From Myxococcales bacterium (GTDB lineage Bacteria > Myxococcota > Polyangia > Nannocystales > Nannocystaceae): 39,599 nt of DNA. The notes under the pieces are model-generated. The model worked only from the letters and a program-made list of their open reading frames with translations. It ran no database searches and had not been told where the DNA came from. Shown one piece after another: positions 15,951 through 23,670 of the stretch (position 1 is its first letter; every line of letters starts with the position of its first letter). Both the position numbers and the translations under genes were made by a program. The stretch is from the NCBI GenBank assembly GCA_016793465.1, contig JAEUJW010000045.1, forward strand, positions 1-39,599. The letters are read 5' to 3'.

Positions 15951-16667
15951 ATGACGATCGCGCTCACGTCGCTGATTTTCTTGCAGGCGCCGGTCGCTGC
16001 GCAGGCGCCGGCGGTGGGGTCATCCGAGCAGGCGGCGCCAGAGCGGCCGCGGTCGACGGCGCGAGCGCAGGAAACACCGCGGCGACTCGCGCAGGCGCAG
16101 CCGTACGGGCACCCGCAACCGCAACCGTACGGGCACCCACAGCCGCAGCCGTACGGACATCCGCAGCCGAGACCACAGTCATACGGGCAGGGGCAGGCGC
16201 AGCCGTATGGGCAGGCGCAGCCGTATGGGCAGGCGCAGCCGTATGGGCAGCCGCAGACGTATGGGCCGCAGCCGTACGGGTACTTACCGCCGCCGGCGCT
16301 GTCGCGGGAGGACCGGATCGAGTGGCTCGACCAGCGGCACGGGGAGCGTTATCCGGGGTCGAAGGGCACGGGGCTGCGGGTCGGCGGGGGGCTGGCGCTC
16401 GCGTTCGGCGGGCTCTTGTCGCTGTCGGCGCTGGTCTGTCTGGTGACGGCGGCGGGGCTGCACGACTCGGGCGAGGTCGAGGACGCGAGGCTGTTGACGT
16501 GGACCGGGGTCGGTCTGGCGGCGCCGGCGATCGCCGCGATCGGGGCCGGGATCCCGCTGGTGATCGTCGGCAAGCGGCGCAGGGCGGAGTACGAGGACTG
16601 GCTGCTGCGCCAGCCGATCGCGCGGCGGATCGAGCTGCGCCCCGCCGGCCTCGCGCTGCGGTTCTGA
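15951..16667 (+). CDS. Exported protein with Pro/Tyr/Gly/Gln repeats and two membrane helices
   Basis: 238 residues. An N-terminal export signal (IALTSLIFLQAPVAAQA, cleavage after AQA) is followed by a low-complexity region, residues about 50-110, of PYGHPQPQ and PYGQAQ repeats. A short charged segment (SREDRIEWLDQRHGERYPG) precedes two hydrophobic helices, about 150-175 and 185-210, then a cytoplasmic-type basic end. The layout is common in myxobacterial envelope proteins annotated as hypothetical. No catalytic motif is seen. The repeats are encoded by near-identical DNA (CAGCCGTATGGGCAGGCG several times), which favours slippage. Confidence 0.75.
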   Translation: MTIALTSLIFLQAPVAAQAPAVGSSEQAAPERPRSTARAQETPRRLAQAQPYGHPQPQPYGHPQPQPYGHPQPRPQSYGQGQAQPYGQAQPYGQAQPYGQPQTYGPQPYGYLPPPALSREDRIEWLDQRHGERYPGSKGTGLRVGGGLALAFGGLLSLSALVCLVTAAGLHDSGEVEDARLLTWTGVGLAAPAIAAIGAGIPLVIVGKRRRAEYEDWLLRQPIARRIELRPAGLALRF

Positions 16668-16694
16668 TCAATTCTTAAATTATTAAAAATTCTT
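16668..16694. other. AT-rich convergent junction
   Basis: A 27-bp patch (containing AATTCTTAAATTATTAAAAA) lies between the stop of the plus-strand exported protein and the TAA stop of the minus-strand cardiolipin synthase, in a region otherwise strongly GC-rich. No hairpin stem is apparent. It may help bidirectional termination, but that is unproved. Confidence 0.5.
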
Positions 16695-18171
16695 ACAGCA
16701 GGGGGGACAGCATGCGGGCGAAGGCCTCGCCGAGGCGGGCGTGGAGGCGGCTGTGGCGGCGGGTCTCGGTGCGGACCTCGAGGGCGCGGGCGAGGTGGCC
16801 GCGGAACACCTCGGCGAGGGCGTCGGCGACGCCGCGGTCGTAGAGCATCGCGGTGATCTCGTAGTTGATGTGGAAGCTGCGCACGTCCATGTTGGCCGAG
16901 CCGATGGCGGCCAGCGTGGTGTCGACGAGCAGCACCTTGGCGTGCAGCATGCCGGGCAAGAACTCGTAGATCCGGCAGCCGGCGTCGAGGCACTCGTCGT
17001 AGTAGCTGCGGGCGGCCAGGCTGACCAGCCAGGAGTCGTTGTTGCGGGGCAGCGGGACGAGGATGCGGACGTCGACCCCGCGCAGCGCGGCTGTCTTCAA
17101 GGCCAGGTTGAGCGAGTCGTCGGGCACGAAGTAGGGCGTGGCGATCCAGCAGCGCTCGCGGGCGCTGGCGACGGCGGCGACGAACTGGGCGGCGATGCCG
17201 ATGCCGGGGGTGAGGTCGGGGCCGGACGGGATGATCTGGATCATCGGGCCGCTCGAGCGGGTGTGCGGGCGGTCCTGCAGCTCGGCGAGGATGGTCGACT
17301 CGATGCGGGGGTCGCTGGTGTCCATGTCCTCGGTCTCGCGGGTGGTCGTCAGCCAGTCCTCGAGGCAGATCGCGTGGAGGCCGAGCACCGCGTCGCCGGT
17401 GATGCGCAGCTGGAGGTCGGTCCACGGGCGGGCGCCGGGCACGCGGCCGATGTACTCGTCGCCGATGTTGAGGCCGCCGGTGAAGCCGACGGCGCCGTCG
17501 ACCACGACGATCTTGCGGTGGTTGCGGAAGTTGTAGCGCTGGAAGCCGAGGCGCAGGCGGAAGCGCAGGCGGCCGAACGCCCGCACCTCGCCGCCGGCCT
17601 GGCGCAGGCGGTCGAACAGGGCGGCGGAGGTGCCGAGGCAGCCGAAGTCGTCGTAGAGCAGGCGCACGCGCACGCCGGCGCGGGCCCGCTCGCACAGCAG
17701 GTCGATCCAGCGGTTGCCGACGGCGTCGTCGCGCCAGATGTAGAACTCGATGTAGATGAAGCGCTCGGCGGCCCGCATGGCCGCCTCCATCGCCTCGTAG
17801 GCCTTCTCGGGCTGGGGCAGCAGGTCGACGGCGTCGCAGCGGCGCAGCGGCGAGTCGGTGCTGTTGAGGGCGAGCTTGACGAGGCCGCGGAGGGGCTCGT
17901 CGAGGCTGTGCGGCGGGGTCTCGAGCGGGACGATCTGGCTCGAGGCGAGGGTCGGGTGCACGGCCTGGCGGGCGCGCCGGCGCCGGCGCCGGCGGACGCG
18001 CAGGCGGCCGAACACGAGGTAGGCGGCGAGGCCGACGCCGGGGATGAAGATGAGGGCCAGCAGCCAGGCCATCGTCGAGACCGGCCGGCGCCGCTCGAGC
18101 ACGACGAACCCCGTGATGGCTATCACGTAGAGCAGCGTGAAAATCTCGAGGAGCCAGCGCGAGGCGGACAC
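16693..18171 (-). CDS. cls: Cardiolipin synthase (phospholipase D superfamily)
   Basis: 492 residues, the normal size for ClsA-type enzymes. Two N-terminal transmembrane helices (about 7-27 and 33-53) are followed by a basic run, then two PLD domains with intact HKD motifs: HRKIVVVDGAVGFTGG (His218, Lys220, Asp225) and HAKVLLVDTTLAAIGSANMD (His410, Lys412, Asp417). It condenses two phosphatidylglycerols to cardiolipin and glycerol at the inner membrane. The start is GTG at 18171; no ATG lies nearby in frame and the first helix would otherwise be lost. It is divergent from the PilT-like gene at 18388 and convergent with the exported protein, so probably a single-gene unit. Confidence 0.92.
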   Translation of the reverse strand: MSASRWLLEIFTLLYVIAITGFVVLERRRPVSTMAWLLALIFIPGVGLAAYLVFGRLRVRRRRRRRARQAVHPTLASSQIVPLETPPHSLDEPLRGLVKLALNSTDSPLRRCDAVDLLPQPEKAYEAMEAAMRAAERFIYIEFYIWRDDAVGNRWIDLLCERARAGVRVRLLYDDFGCLGTSAALFDRLRQAGGEVRAFGRLRFRLRLGFQRYNFRNHRKIVVVDGAVGFTGGLNIGDEYIGRVPGARPWTDLQLRITGDAVLGLHAICLEDWLTTTRETEDMDTSDPRIESTILAELQDRPHTRSSGPMIQIIPSGPDLTPGIGIAAQFVAAVASARERCWIATPYFVPDDSLNLALKTAALRGVDVRILVPLPRNNDSWLVSLAARSYYDECLDAGCRIYEFLPGMLHAKVLLVDTTLAAIGSANMDVRSFHINYEITAMLYDRGVADALAEVFRGHLARALEVRTETRRHSRLHARLGEAFARMLSPLL

Positions 18172-18350
18172 GGGCCCGGACTGTACTCCGAACGCCGCTG
18201 CGACGACGGCGAGACAGGGTTCCGGCGATCGACGGCGGCGCCGGGTGACTTCACGGTGCCGACTGTGACATCGCGTCCCGGCATGACTCGGGTGACGCGC
18301 TGAACATCGGTGCGGGTCCGGCGCAGGTCCGCGGGGCGCGGCGAATGGGC

Positions 18351-18380
18351 TTGATCCAGGCGTGCGCGGGTTTGTTATTG
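18351..18380 (+). promoter_or_regulatory. Candidate promoter giving a leaderless transcript
   Basis: TTGATC (18351-18356), an 18-bp spacer and TTATTG (18375-18380), an AT-rich dip just before the GTG at 18388. The start codon lies where transcription would begin, and no Shine-Dalgarno sequence is visible. Confidence 0.3.
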
Positions 18381-18387
18381 TTCGCGC

Positions 18388-19545
18388 GTGGGGCTTTTGT
18401 CGACGTTGCTGCACGAGGCGAGCGCACGCCGCCCGGCGGAGGTCGTGATCGAGACCGACCAGCGGGTGCGCGTGCAGCTGCAGGGCGGCGCGACCGACAT
18501 CATCGGCGACGTCGTGCAGGGCACGGCGATGTCCGACGAGCTGAGCGAGCTGCTGTCGCTCGAGCAGCAGGTCGAGCTGGCGCTCGGCGAGATGGTCAAG
18601 TTCGACCTGGTGGTCGGGCCGTACCTCTGGCACCTCGTCGGCGAGACCGCGAAGGAGGTCATCTCGGTGCGCGCCCGGCCGAGCGCGGACTTCCTCGAGC
18701 CGGGTGACAGCGTCCAGATCCCCATCGAGCCCGAGCCCGACGACGGCGAGGACGAACCGCGGGCCCGCAAGGCGGCGGCGGAGTCGTCGGAGATCGACAT
18801 CGACCTGAAGGACTTCGACGACGAGCCGCGCCAGGTCCAGGGGCTGCGCCTGGCGGCGCTCAAACCTGTCCCCGGGGACAGCAAGCCGGCGCCGATGTGG
18901 CCGCGCCAGGTGCCGGCGCGCGCCGACTTCGCGGCGCCGACCGGGGCGCGCGCGGGCGCGACGGCTCGCGCGGGCGCCGACGCGGGCGCGACGACCCCGG
19001 CGGCGCGCGGCCCGGCGGTGCGCGGACCGGGGCCGGATCGCGGCGCGGCGCGCGAGGGCCGGCCGCGGCGGCTCGGCGGGCTGACGCTGGCGCCGACGCA
19101 GCAGCTCCCGCTGGCGGCGCCGGCCCACGGGATCGACGAGGTGGTCGCGGCGTTCTCGGCGGGCACGCTGGGGCTGCTGCTGCGCGCGAGCGAGGCGCGG
19201 CGTCCGGGCGAGGACGCGATCCACGGGCTGCTGACGGCGCTCGACCTGGTGGCGCTCGAGCTGAACGAGGACGACACCATCGCGGAGGCCAACCGGCGCC
19301 TGCCGGAGCTCGGCGCGGGCGGGGTGATCGTGCTGCGCGCGGAGGACCCGAGCCCGTGGCTCGGCTGGCTGCTGCGGCGCGTCGAGGAGGGCCAGCGCGT
19401 GCTGGTCGAGACGGCGGCGACCACGGCCGACGGAGCGCGGCGGATCCTGCTCGGGGTGTCGGCGGGGCCGCGGGCCGAGGCCTGGCTCGACGCGGTGCGG
19501 GTGATCCGCGCGAGCTTCACCGACGGGCGCTGGCTGCTGCTGTGA
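18388..19545 (+). CDS. Degenerate PilT/PilB-like protein lacking Walker motifs
   Basis: 385 residues. Residues 1-100 resemble the N-terminal domain of type IV pilus ATPases in order of elements (LLHEASARRPAEVVIETDQR, AMSDELSELLSLEQQVELAL, then a beta strand ending VISVRARP). Residues 110-240 are an acidic then Ala/Pro/Arg-rich linker. Residues 245-385 follow the order of the PilT core: a helix where the Walker A loop should be, then ANRRLPELGAGGVIVLRAED and WLLRRVEEGQRVLVETAATT, aligning by eye with the 'DPDVIMVGEMRD...AAETGHLVFATLHT' block. Walker A and the Walker B acid are missing, so it should not hydrolyse ATP. It may be a regulatory or structural relative; this is inference from pattern alone. 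It starts at GTG with no ribosome binding site. Confidence 0.6.
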   Translation: MGLLSTLLHEASARRPAEVVIETDQRVRVQLQGGATDIIGDVVQGTAMSDELSELLSLEQQVELALGEMVKFDLVVGPYLWHLVGETAKEVISVRARPSADFLEPGDSVQIPIEPEPDDGEDEPRARKAAAESSEIDIDLKDFDDEPRQVQGLRLAALKPVPGDSKPAPMWPRQVPARADFAAPTGARAGATARAGADAGATTPAARGPAVRGPGPDRGAAREGRPRRLGGLTLAPTQQLPLAAPAHGIDEVVAAFSAGTLGLLLRASEARRPGEDAIHGLLTALDLVALELNEDDTIAEANRRLPELGAGGVIVLRAEDPSPWLGWLLRRVEEGQRVLVETAATTADGARRILLGVSAGPRAEAWLDAVRVIRASFTDGRWLLL

Positions 19546-19570
19546 CGCGGTCCGCGCGGACGTGACCGCG
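19546..19570 (+). terminator. Hairpin after the PilT-like gene
   Basis: Immediately after the stop, CGCGGTC (19546-19552) pairs with GACCGCG (19564-19570); nested in it is the 12-bp palindrome GTCCGCGCGGAC (19550-19561). No T-run follows, so termination would not be of the classical intrinsic type. Confidence 0.35.
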
Positions 19571-19727
19571 GGCGAAGCTCGCCGACACGGACCGCGGGGG
19601 GCGTGACCGACGACCTCGACGCTCCGAGACACGTGGTCGGGCGCGACGTGGTCGAGCCGATCGAGCGGGCAGCGCGATCAAGTCGCAGAGCTCGCTCGGC
19701 GGCGGCGGGTGCGACGAGCCGCGAGCG

Positions 19728-20249
19728 TCACGGGCGAGGCGCGGCGAGGGCGGCGGCGAGGGCCGCGGCGAGCTCGGGGTCGCCGGGCTCGATGAGGCCG
19801 TCGCGGCGCCACCGCATGCCGCCGTCGCGGCCGATGAGGATGCTGGTCGGGTAGCCGTGGACCTTGAAGGTCTGGCTGACGGTGTTGCGGGCGTCGTGGA
19901 CGTTGGGGTAGGTGAGGCCGAACTGGGCGACGAGGCGGCGGACCTCGGCGGCGAGGCGCATGGCGTCGGCGCTGACGCCGATGACGGTGAAGCCGGCGCC
20001 CTGGTGGCGAGAGTGCAGGGCCTGCAGCTCGGGCATCTCCTGCTTGCAGGGCTCGCACCAGGTGGCCCACACGTTGAGCAGCACGACGTTGCCGCGGTAG
20101 CTGGCGAGATCGAAGGGCTCGCCGTCGAGGGTGCGGCCGGTGTACGGCGGGGCCGGGTCGGCGGCCGCGGCGGCGGCGGCCGTCGCCGCGGGCTGCGGCT
20201 TGCCTTCGCAGGCGCAGAGGAGGGCGATGAGGAGGGCGGCGCGGCGCAT
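19728..20249 (-). CDS. TlpA/ResA-like thioredoxin-fold lipoprotein
   Basis: 173 residues. A short signal with a lipobox-like LLCAC (Cys14, possibly Cys12) is followed by an Ala-rich spacer, then a thioredoxin fold of the TlpA/AhpC-TSA type: GRTLDGEPFDLASYRGNVVL, active site WATWCEPC (Cys65, Cys68), the FTVIGVSAD strand and a cis-Pro motif GYPTS. Such proteins are membrane-anchored thiol-disulfide reductases used in cytochrome c maturation or periplasmic protein repair. An octaheme cytochrome is encoded 5 kb away, but no direct link is shown. ATG at 20249 is preferred to longer frames because it begins the signal. It is divergent from the small lipoprotein gene at 20361 across 111 bp. Confidence 0.88.
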   Translation of the reverse strand: MRRAALLIALLCACEGKPQPAATAAAAAAADPAPPYTGRTLDGEPFDLASYRGNVVLLNVWATWCEPCKQEMPELQALHSRHQGAGFTVIGVSADAMRLAAEVRRLVAQFGLTYPNVHDARNTVSQTFKVHGYPTSILIGRDGGMRWRRDGLIEPGDPELAAALAAALAAPRP

Positions 20250-20360
20250 CGAGGAGCCCGAGGATAAACGGCGGCGGCGAGCGGTGCGAGGTGTGAGGCG
20301 CGGCAAGTTTGCCGGGGCGGCGGCTTGACCCGCGGGCGCGGCGGTCGTAATGATGGAGTG

Positions 20361-20981
20361 ATGGTCCGCCGCTGGAGGATCGCCTCGGGGGTCGCGCTGG
20401 CGCTCGCGTGCGGGCCGACGGGGGGCAGCGCGGAGGCGACTGCGGGCAGTGAGACGACGGCGGACACGCTCGCGGGGTCGACGGGAGAGGTGCCGACCAC
20501 GGGGGAGCCGGCGTGCGCCGGGGTCGCGCTGCCGCAGGCGCTCCCGGTCGGGGTGCAGGAGGTGTTCTGGGGCGACGCGGTCAGCACCCAGATCGACGTG
20601 CATTGCCTGTATGCGTCGGGGTGGTGTGGTCCGGAGGATCCGCCGTCACCGTGCGAGCTCGAGCAGCCGTTCGGGTTCGTGGTCGTGCTCAACGGCGACA
20701 ACGCGGCGCCGGGGGTTCATCCGGTGACGGACGGGGCGCCTGCGGGGGGCGCCGTGATCGCGGGGACGAGGGCCGCGCTGATCGAGGGGGCGTGCGAGTT
20801 TTGGTTCGAGCCGTTCTTCGCCGACGGTGAGGTCGAGGTGCTGGTGAACGACGGGACCTGCGTGGCGATCGACATCCGCGGGGTGACGCCGTACGTGCAC
20901 GCTTCGGGGGTCGTCGACCCGAACGGCAGCGTGGTCGCGGGGCGCTGCGGTGATCAGGCGGCGGTCGCGGCGAGGCCGTAG
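20361..20981 (+). CDS. Small lipoprotein with Ser/Thr/Glu-rich linker
   Basis: 206 residues, no family recognised. Lipobox LALAC (Cys17) follows a short basic n-region; residues 18-50 are Thr/Ser/Gly/Glu-rich like other lipoproteins in this window. The globular part (about 52-200) has six cysteines, including HCLYASGWCGPEDPPSPC, and a beta-rich FGFVVVLNGDN / CVAIDIRGVTPY pattern. It is probably a surface-exposed protein of unknown role. Its 3' end overlaps the convergent ECF sigma gene by 28 bp. Confidence 0.75.
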   Translation: MVRRWRIASGVALALACGPTGGSAEATAGSETTADTLAGSTGEVPTTGEPACAGVALPQALPVGVQEVFWGDAVSTQIDVHCLYASGWCGPEDPPSPCELEQPFGFVVVLNGDNAAPGVHPVTDGAPAGGAVIAGTRAALIEGACEFWFEPFFADGEVEVLVNDGTCVAIDIRGVTPYVHASGVVDPNGSVVAGRCGDQAAVAARP

Positions 20982-21535
20982 GTGCGGGCGTAGGCGCCGA
21001 GCTCGTCGCGGAGCAGGCGGCGGGCGCGGTGGAGGCGGCTCATCACGGTGCCGAGCGGACAGCCGATCTGGTCGGCGGCGTCGCGGTATGGCAGCCCGTG
21101 GAGGTCGACCAGCTCGACGACCTCGCGGTAGTGGGCCGGCAGGGTCGCGAGGGCGCGGAGGACCTCGTCGCTGAGCTCGTGCTCGTGCCAGGTCTGCTCG
21201 GGGCGGTGGGCCTCCTCGAGGCGGCCGCCGTCGAACAGGTGGTCGAGGAGGTCGCTGCGGGCGGCGGTCACGTCGACCACGCGCTGGTGGCGGTGGCGCG
21301 AGATGAAGGTGTTGACGAGGATGCGCGCCAGCCAGGCGCCGAGGTTGCCGCCGGCCTGGAAGCGGTGCCAGTTGGCCCACGCCTTGGTCAGCGCCTCCTG
21401 CACGAGGTCCTGGGCCTCGCTCGGCTGGTGGGTCAGGCGCACCCCGACGCGGAACAGGCGGCTCATGTGCGGCGTGATCTGGTGCAGGAAGTCGTCGCAG
21501 GTCGTCGAGGCGGGCGAGGCGGTCGTGGCGGGCAT
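20954..21535 (-). CDS. ECF-type RNA polymerase sigma factor
   Basis: 193 residues. Sigma region 2 (about 12-80) includes LVQEALTKAWANWHRF and LGAWLARILVNTFISRHRH; region 4 (about 125-180) includes LATLPAHYREVVELVDLHGL and GTVMSRLHRARRLLRDEL. Regions 1.1 and 3 are absent, as in ECF factors. No adjacent gene looks like an anti-sigma factor: the next upstream gene on the strand is a HEAT-repeat protein and the downstream neighbour is convergent. Its target promoters cannot be predicted. The 21615-21660 leader is AT-rich (ATTTTTGATGACTTTGTTAC on the minus strand) and may hold the promoter, but no clean -35/-10 pair is seen. Confidence 0.92.
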   Translation of the reverse strand: MPATTASPASTTCDDFLHQITPHMSRLFRVGVRLTHQPSEAQDLVQEALTKAWANWHRFQAGGNLGAWLARILVNTFISRHRHQRVVDVTAARSDLLDHLFDGGRLEEAHRPEQTWHEHELSDEVLRALATLPAHYREVVELVDLHGLPYRDAADQIGCPLGTVMSRLHRARRLLRDELGAYARTYGLAATAA

Positions 21536-21714
21536 GCCGGCCTGATGAGCAAGTCGGCGACCAGAGCGAGAACTGTCGTGGTTTCGCCGGGTTGGCGGAG
21601 AGGCGCGGGTTTGTGGTGGGGGCGGAGTAACAAAGTCATCAAAAATCGCGACGATTCGTTGCAAACCGCCGCGGGTGGGCGCGGAGGGCCGAGATCGCCG
21701 CCTTCGGGGGCGAT

Positions 21715-23655
21715 CTACGGGGCGGCGCGCAGCGGGGTGCGGCGGCCGGGGCCCGGGACCAGCAGCCAGCGGGTCTCGCCGATCGGGTGGACCGGGAGGC
21801 GGAGCACGCGGGGGGCGTCGGCGTCGGTCGCTTGCCAGGCGACGTCGGCCCAGCCGGTCGCGAGGTCCTGGCGGGTCGGCTCGCCGAGGTCGTGGAGGTG
21901 CCAGGTGCACGGGCGATCGCCGGGCGGGGGATCGAGGGCGGCCTGGGCGGCGCGCAGGACCCCGGGGTGCGGGTCGCGGAGGGCCAGGCGGGCCAGCAGG
22001 GCGTGGATCTCGGGCTCGCGGCGGCGGGGGCAGGCGGCGAGGCCGAAGGCGGCGGTGGCGCGCACGCGGGGGGAGTCGTCGCGCATCAGGCCGGCGAGGT
22101 CGGCGGGGTCGCGGGTGAGCACCGCGGCGCAGGCCCGGACGGCGGGGCTGCGGTCGGCGGCGGCGCGGGCGAGGGCCGTGGGGACAGGGCCGTGGCGGTC
22201 GCGGCCGGGTCTGCCGGTGCGGGCGAGCACGGCGAGGGCGAGGCAGCGGTCGAGGGAGGCGTGGCCGCTGTCGGCGGCCCAGCCGGCGAGCTGGGCCTGG
22301 AGCACGGGGTCGTCGGGCAGGCGAGCGGAGGAGGCGGCGGCGAGGGCCAGCAGCCACGGGCGGCGCAGGACGGGGCCGTGGTCGCGGGCGAGGGCGTGGG
22401 CGCCGGCCTGGGCCAGCCAGTCGGGGGCGAGCTCGGCGAGGGCGGCGGCGGCGGCGAGGGCGTCGGGGTCGGCGAGGCGGCGCTGCCAGGCGTCGCGGTC
22501 GGCGGCGGGGGGCCAGGCCGCGGGGGACGGCGCGGCGGCTGTCGGCGGCTCGAGCGCGGCGAGCAGGCGGCGGACCGCGAGGTCGAGCGGCGGCTCGAGG
22601 CCGCGGTCGCGGGCGACCCGGAGGGCCGGCGCGGCCGCGCTGCCGAGCAGCAGCAGGGCCTCGAGCACGTACGACTGCAGGGTGTCCTCGCGGAGGCGGG
22701 CGACCAGGCCGTCGACCACGGCCTGGCTGGGCTCGGGGCGGCGGCCGAGGGCCTCGGCGACCACGCGGTAGGTGAGGCCGCGCGGGGGGGCGTCGAGCAG
22801 GCGGAGCAGGGCGGTGTCGACCTCGGCGCCGGGCAGGAAGCCGAGCGAGATGGCCATGGCGCGGCTGACGTAGGCCTCGTCGCCGGCCTCGATGGCGCGG
22901 ATCAGCGGCGGGGCGGCGCGCGGGTCGCGGAGGGCGCCGAGGGCCTCGGCGGCGTCCTGGCGGACCTGCGGGTCGGGGTCGGTGAGCAGGCGGGCGAGCG
23001 CGAGGGGGGCCGGGTCGGCGGGGCGGTTGGGGCCGGCGCCGGCGTCGGGGCCGAGCAGGCCGAGGCTGCGGGCGGCGGCCCGGCGCACCGGCGGGGCCGA
23101 GTCGCCGAGCTTGCCGATGAGGGCGGTGCGCACGCCGCCGAGCTGTCCTTTGGGCCAGGCGACGCGCGCGAGGGTGTGGGCGGCCTCGGCGCGGATCGAC
23201 TCGTCGGGGTCGTGGAGGGCGCCGAGCACGAGGGCGGCGTGCTCGGGGGTGGTGTCGGCGTCGAGCGCGAGCACCCGCATGGCGGCGATGCGGACGCTGG
23301 CGTCGGGGGTGGCGCCGGCCTGCCACTGGGTGACGGCGGCGGGGACGCAGCGCAGGAGGGCGCGCCCCAGGCAGGCCTGCAGGGCCTCGCGGCGCACGAC
23401 GACGGCGCGGTCGTCGAGGGCGGCGAGCAGGCTGTCGGCCACGAGCTCGGTGGGGTAGCGCTCGAGGGCGCGGAGGGCCTGCAGCTTGGAGGCCTCGGTG
23501 GCGACGAGCACGTCGCGGTCGCGGGCGGCGTGCAGGGGCTCGGCGACGCGGCCGACCTCGCTCGGCCACAGCGGCCAGCGGCCGGCGGTCGGCACCGGCG
23601 GGGGCTCGCCGGGGGCGAGCAGGGCGAGCGCGAGGGTGGTGAGGAGGACGGGCAC
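21715..23655 (-). CDS. Exported HEAT-repeat protein
   Basis: 646 residues. A hydrophobic export segment (MPVLLTTLALALLAPGEPPP) precedes about 550 residues of HEAT/PBS-lyase-type helical repeats, for example SLLAALDDRAVVVRREALQA, DPDESIRAEAAHTLARVAW, DSAPPVRRAAARSLGLLGPD and DPDPQVRQDAAEALGALRDP. The last ~70 residues switch to a short Trp-rich, beta-type region (WHLHDLGEP, VLRLPVHPIGETRWLLVPG). HEAT solenoids mediate protein-protein contacts; no enzymatic signature is present. It starts 15 bp after the stop of the preceding HEAT-repeat membrane protein on the same strand, so the two probably form an operon. Confidence 0.85.
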   Translation of the reverse strand: MPVLLTTLALALLAPGEPPPVPTAGRWPLWPSEVGRVAEPLHAARDRDVLVATEASKLQALRALERYPTELVADSLLAALDDRAVVVRREALQACLGRALLRCVPAAVTQWQAGATPDASVRIAAMRVLALDADTTPEHAALVLGALHDPDESIRAEAAHTLARVAWPKGQLGGVRTALIGKLGDSAPPVRRAAARSLGLLGPDAGAGPNRPADPAPLALARLLTDPDPQVRQDAAEALGALRDPRAAPPLIRAIEAGDEAYVSRAMAISLGFLPGAEVDTALLRLLDAPPRGLTYRVVAEALGRRPEPSQAVVDGLVARLREDTLQSYVLEALLLLGSAAAPALRVARDRGLEPPLDLAVRRLLAALEPPTAAAPSPAAWPPAADRDAWQRRLADPDALAAAAALAELAPDWLAQAGAHALARDHGPVLRRPWLLALAAASSARLPDDPVLQAQLAGWAADSGHASLDRCLALAVLARTGRPGRDRHGPVPTALARAAADRSPAVRACAAVLTRDPADLAGLMRDDSPRVRATAAFGLAACPRRREPEIHALLARLALRDPHPGVLRAAQAALDPPPGDRPCTWHLHDLGEPTRQDLATGWADVAWQATDADAPRVLRLPVHPIGETRWLLVPGPGRRTPLRAAP

Positions 23656-23670
23656 GCGTCGAGGCGGAGG

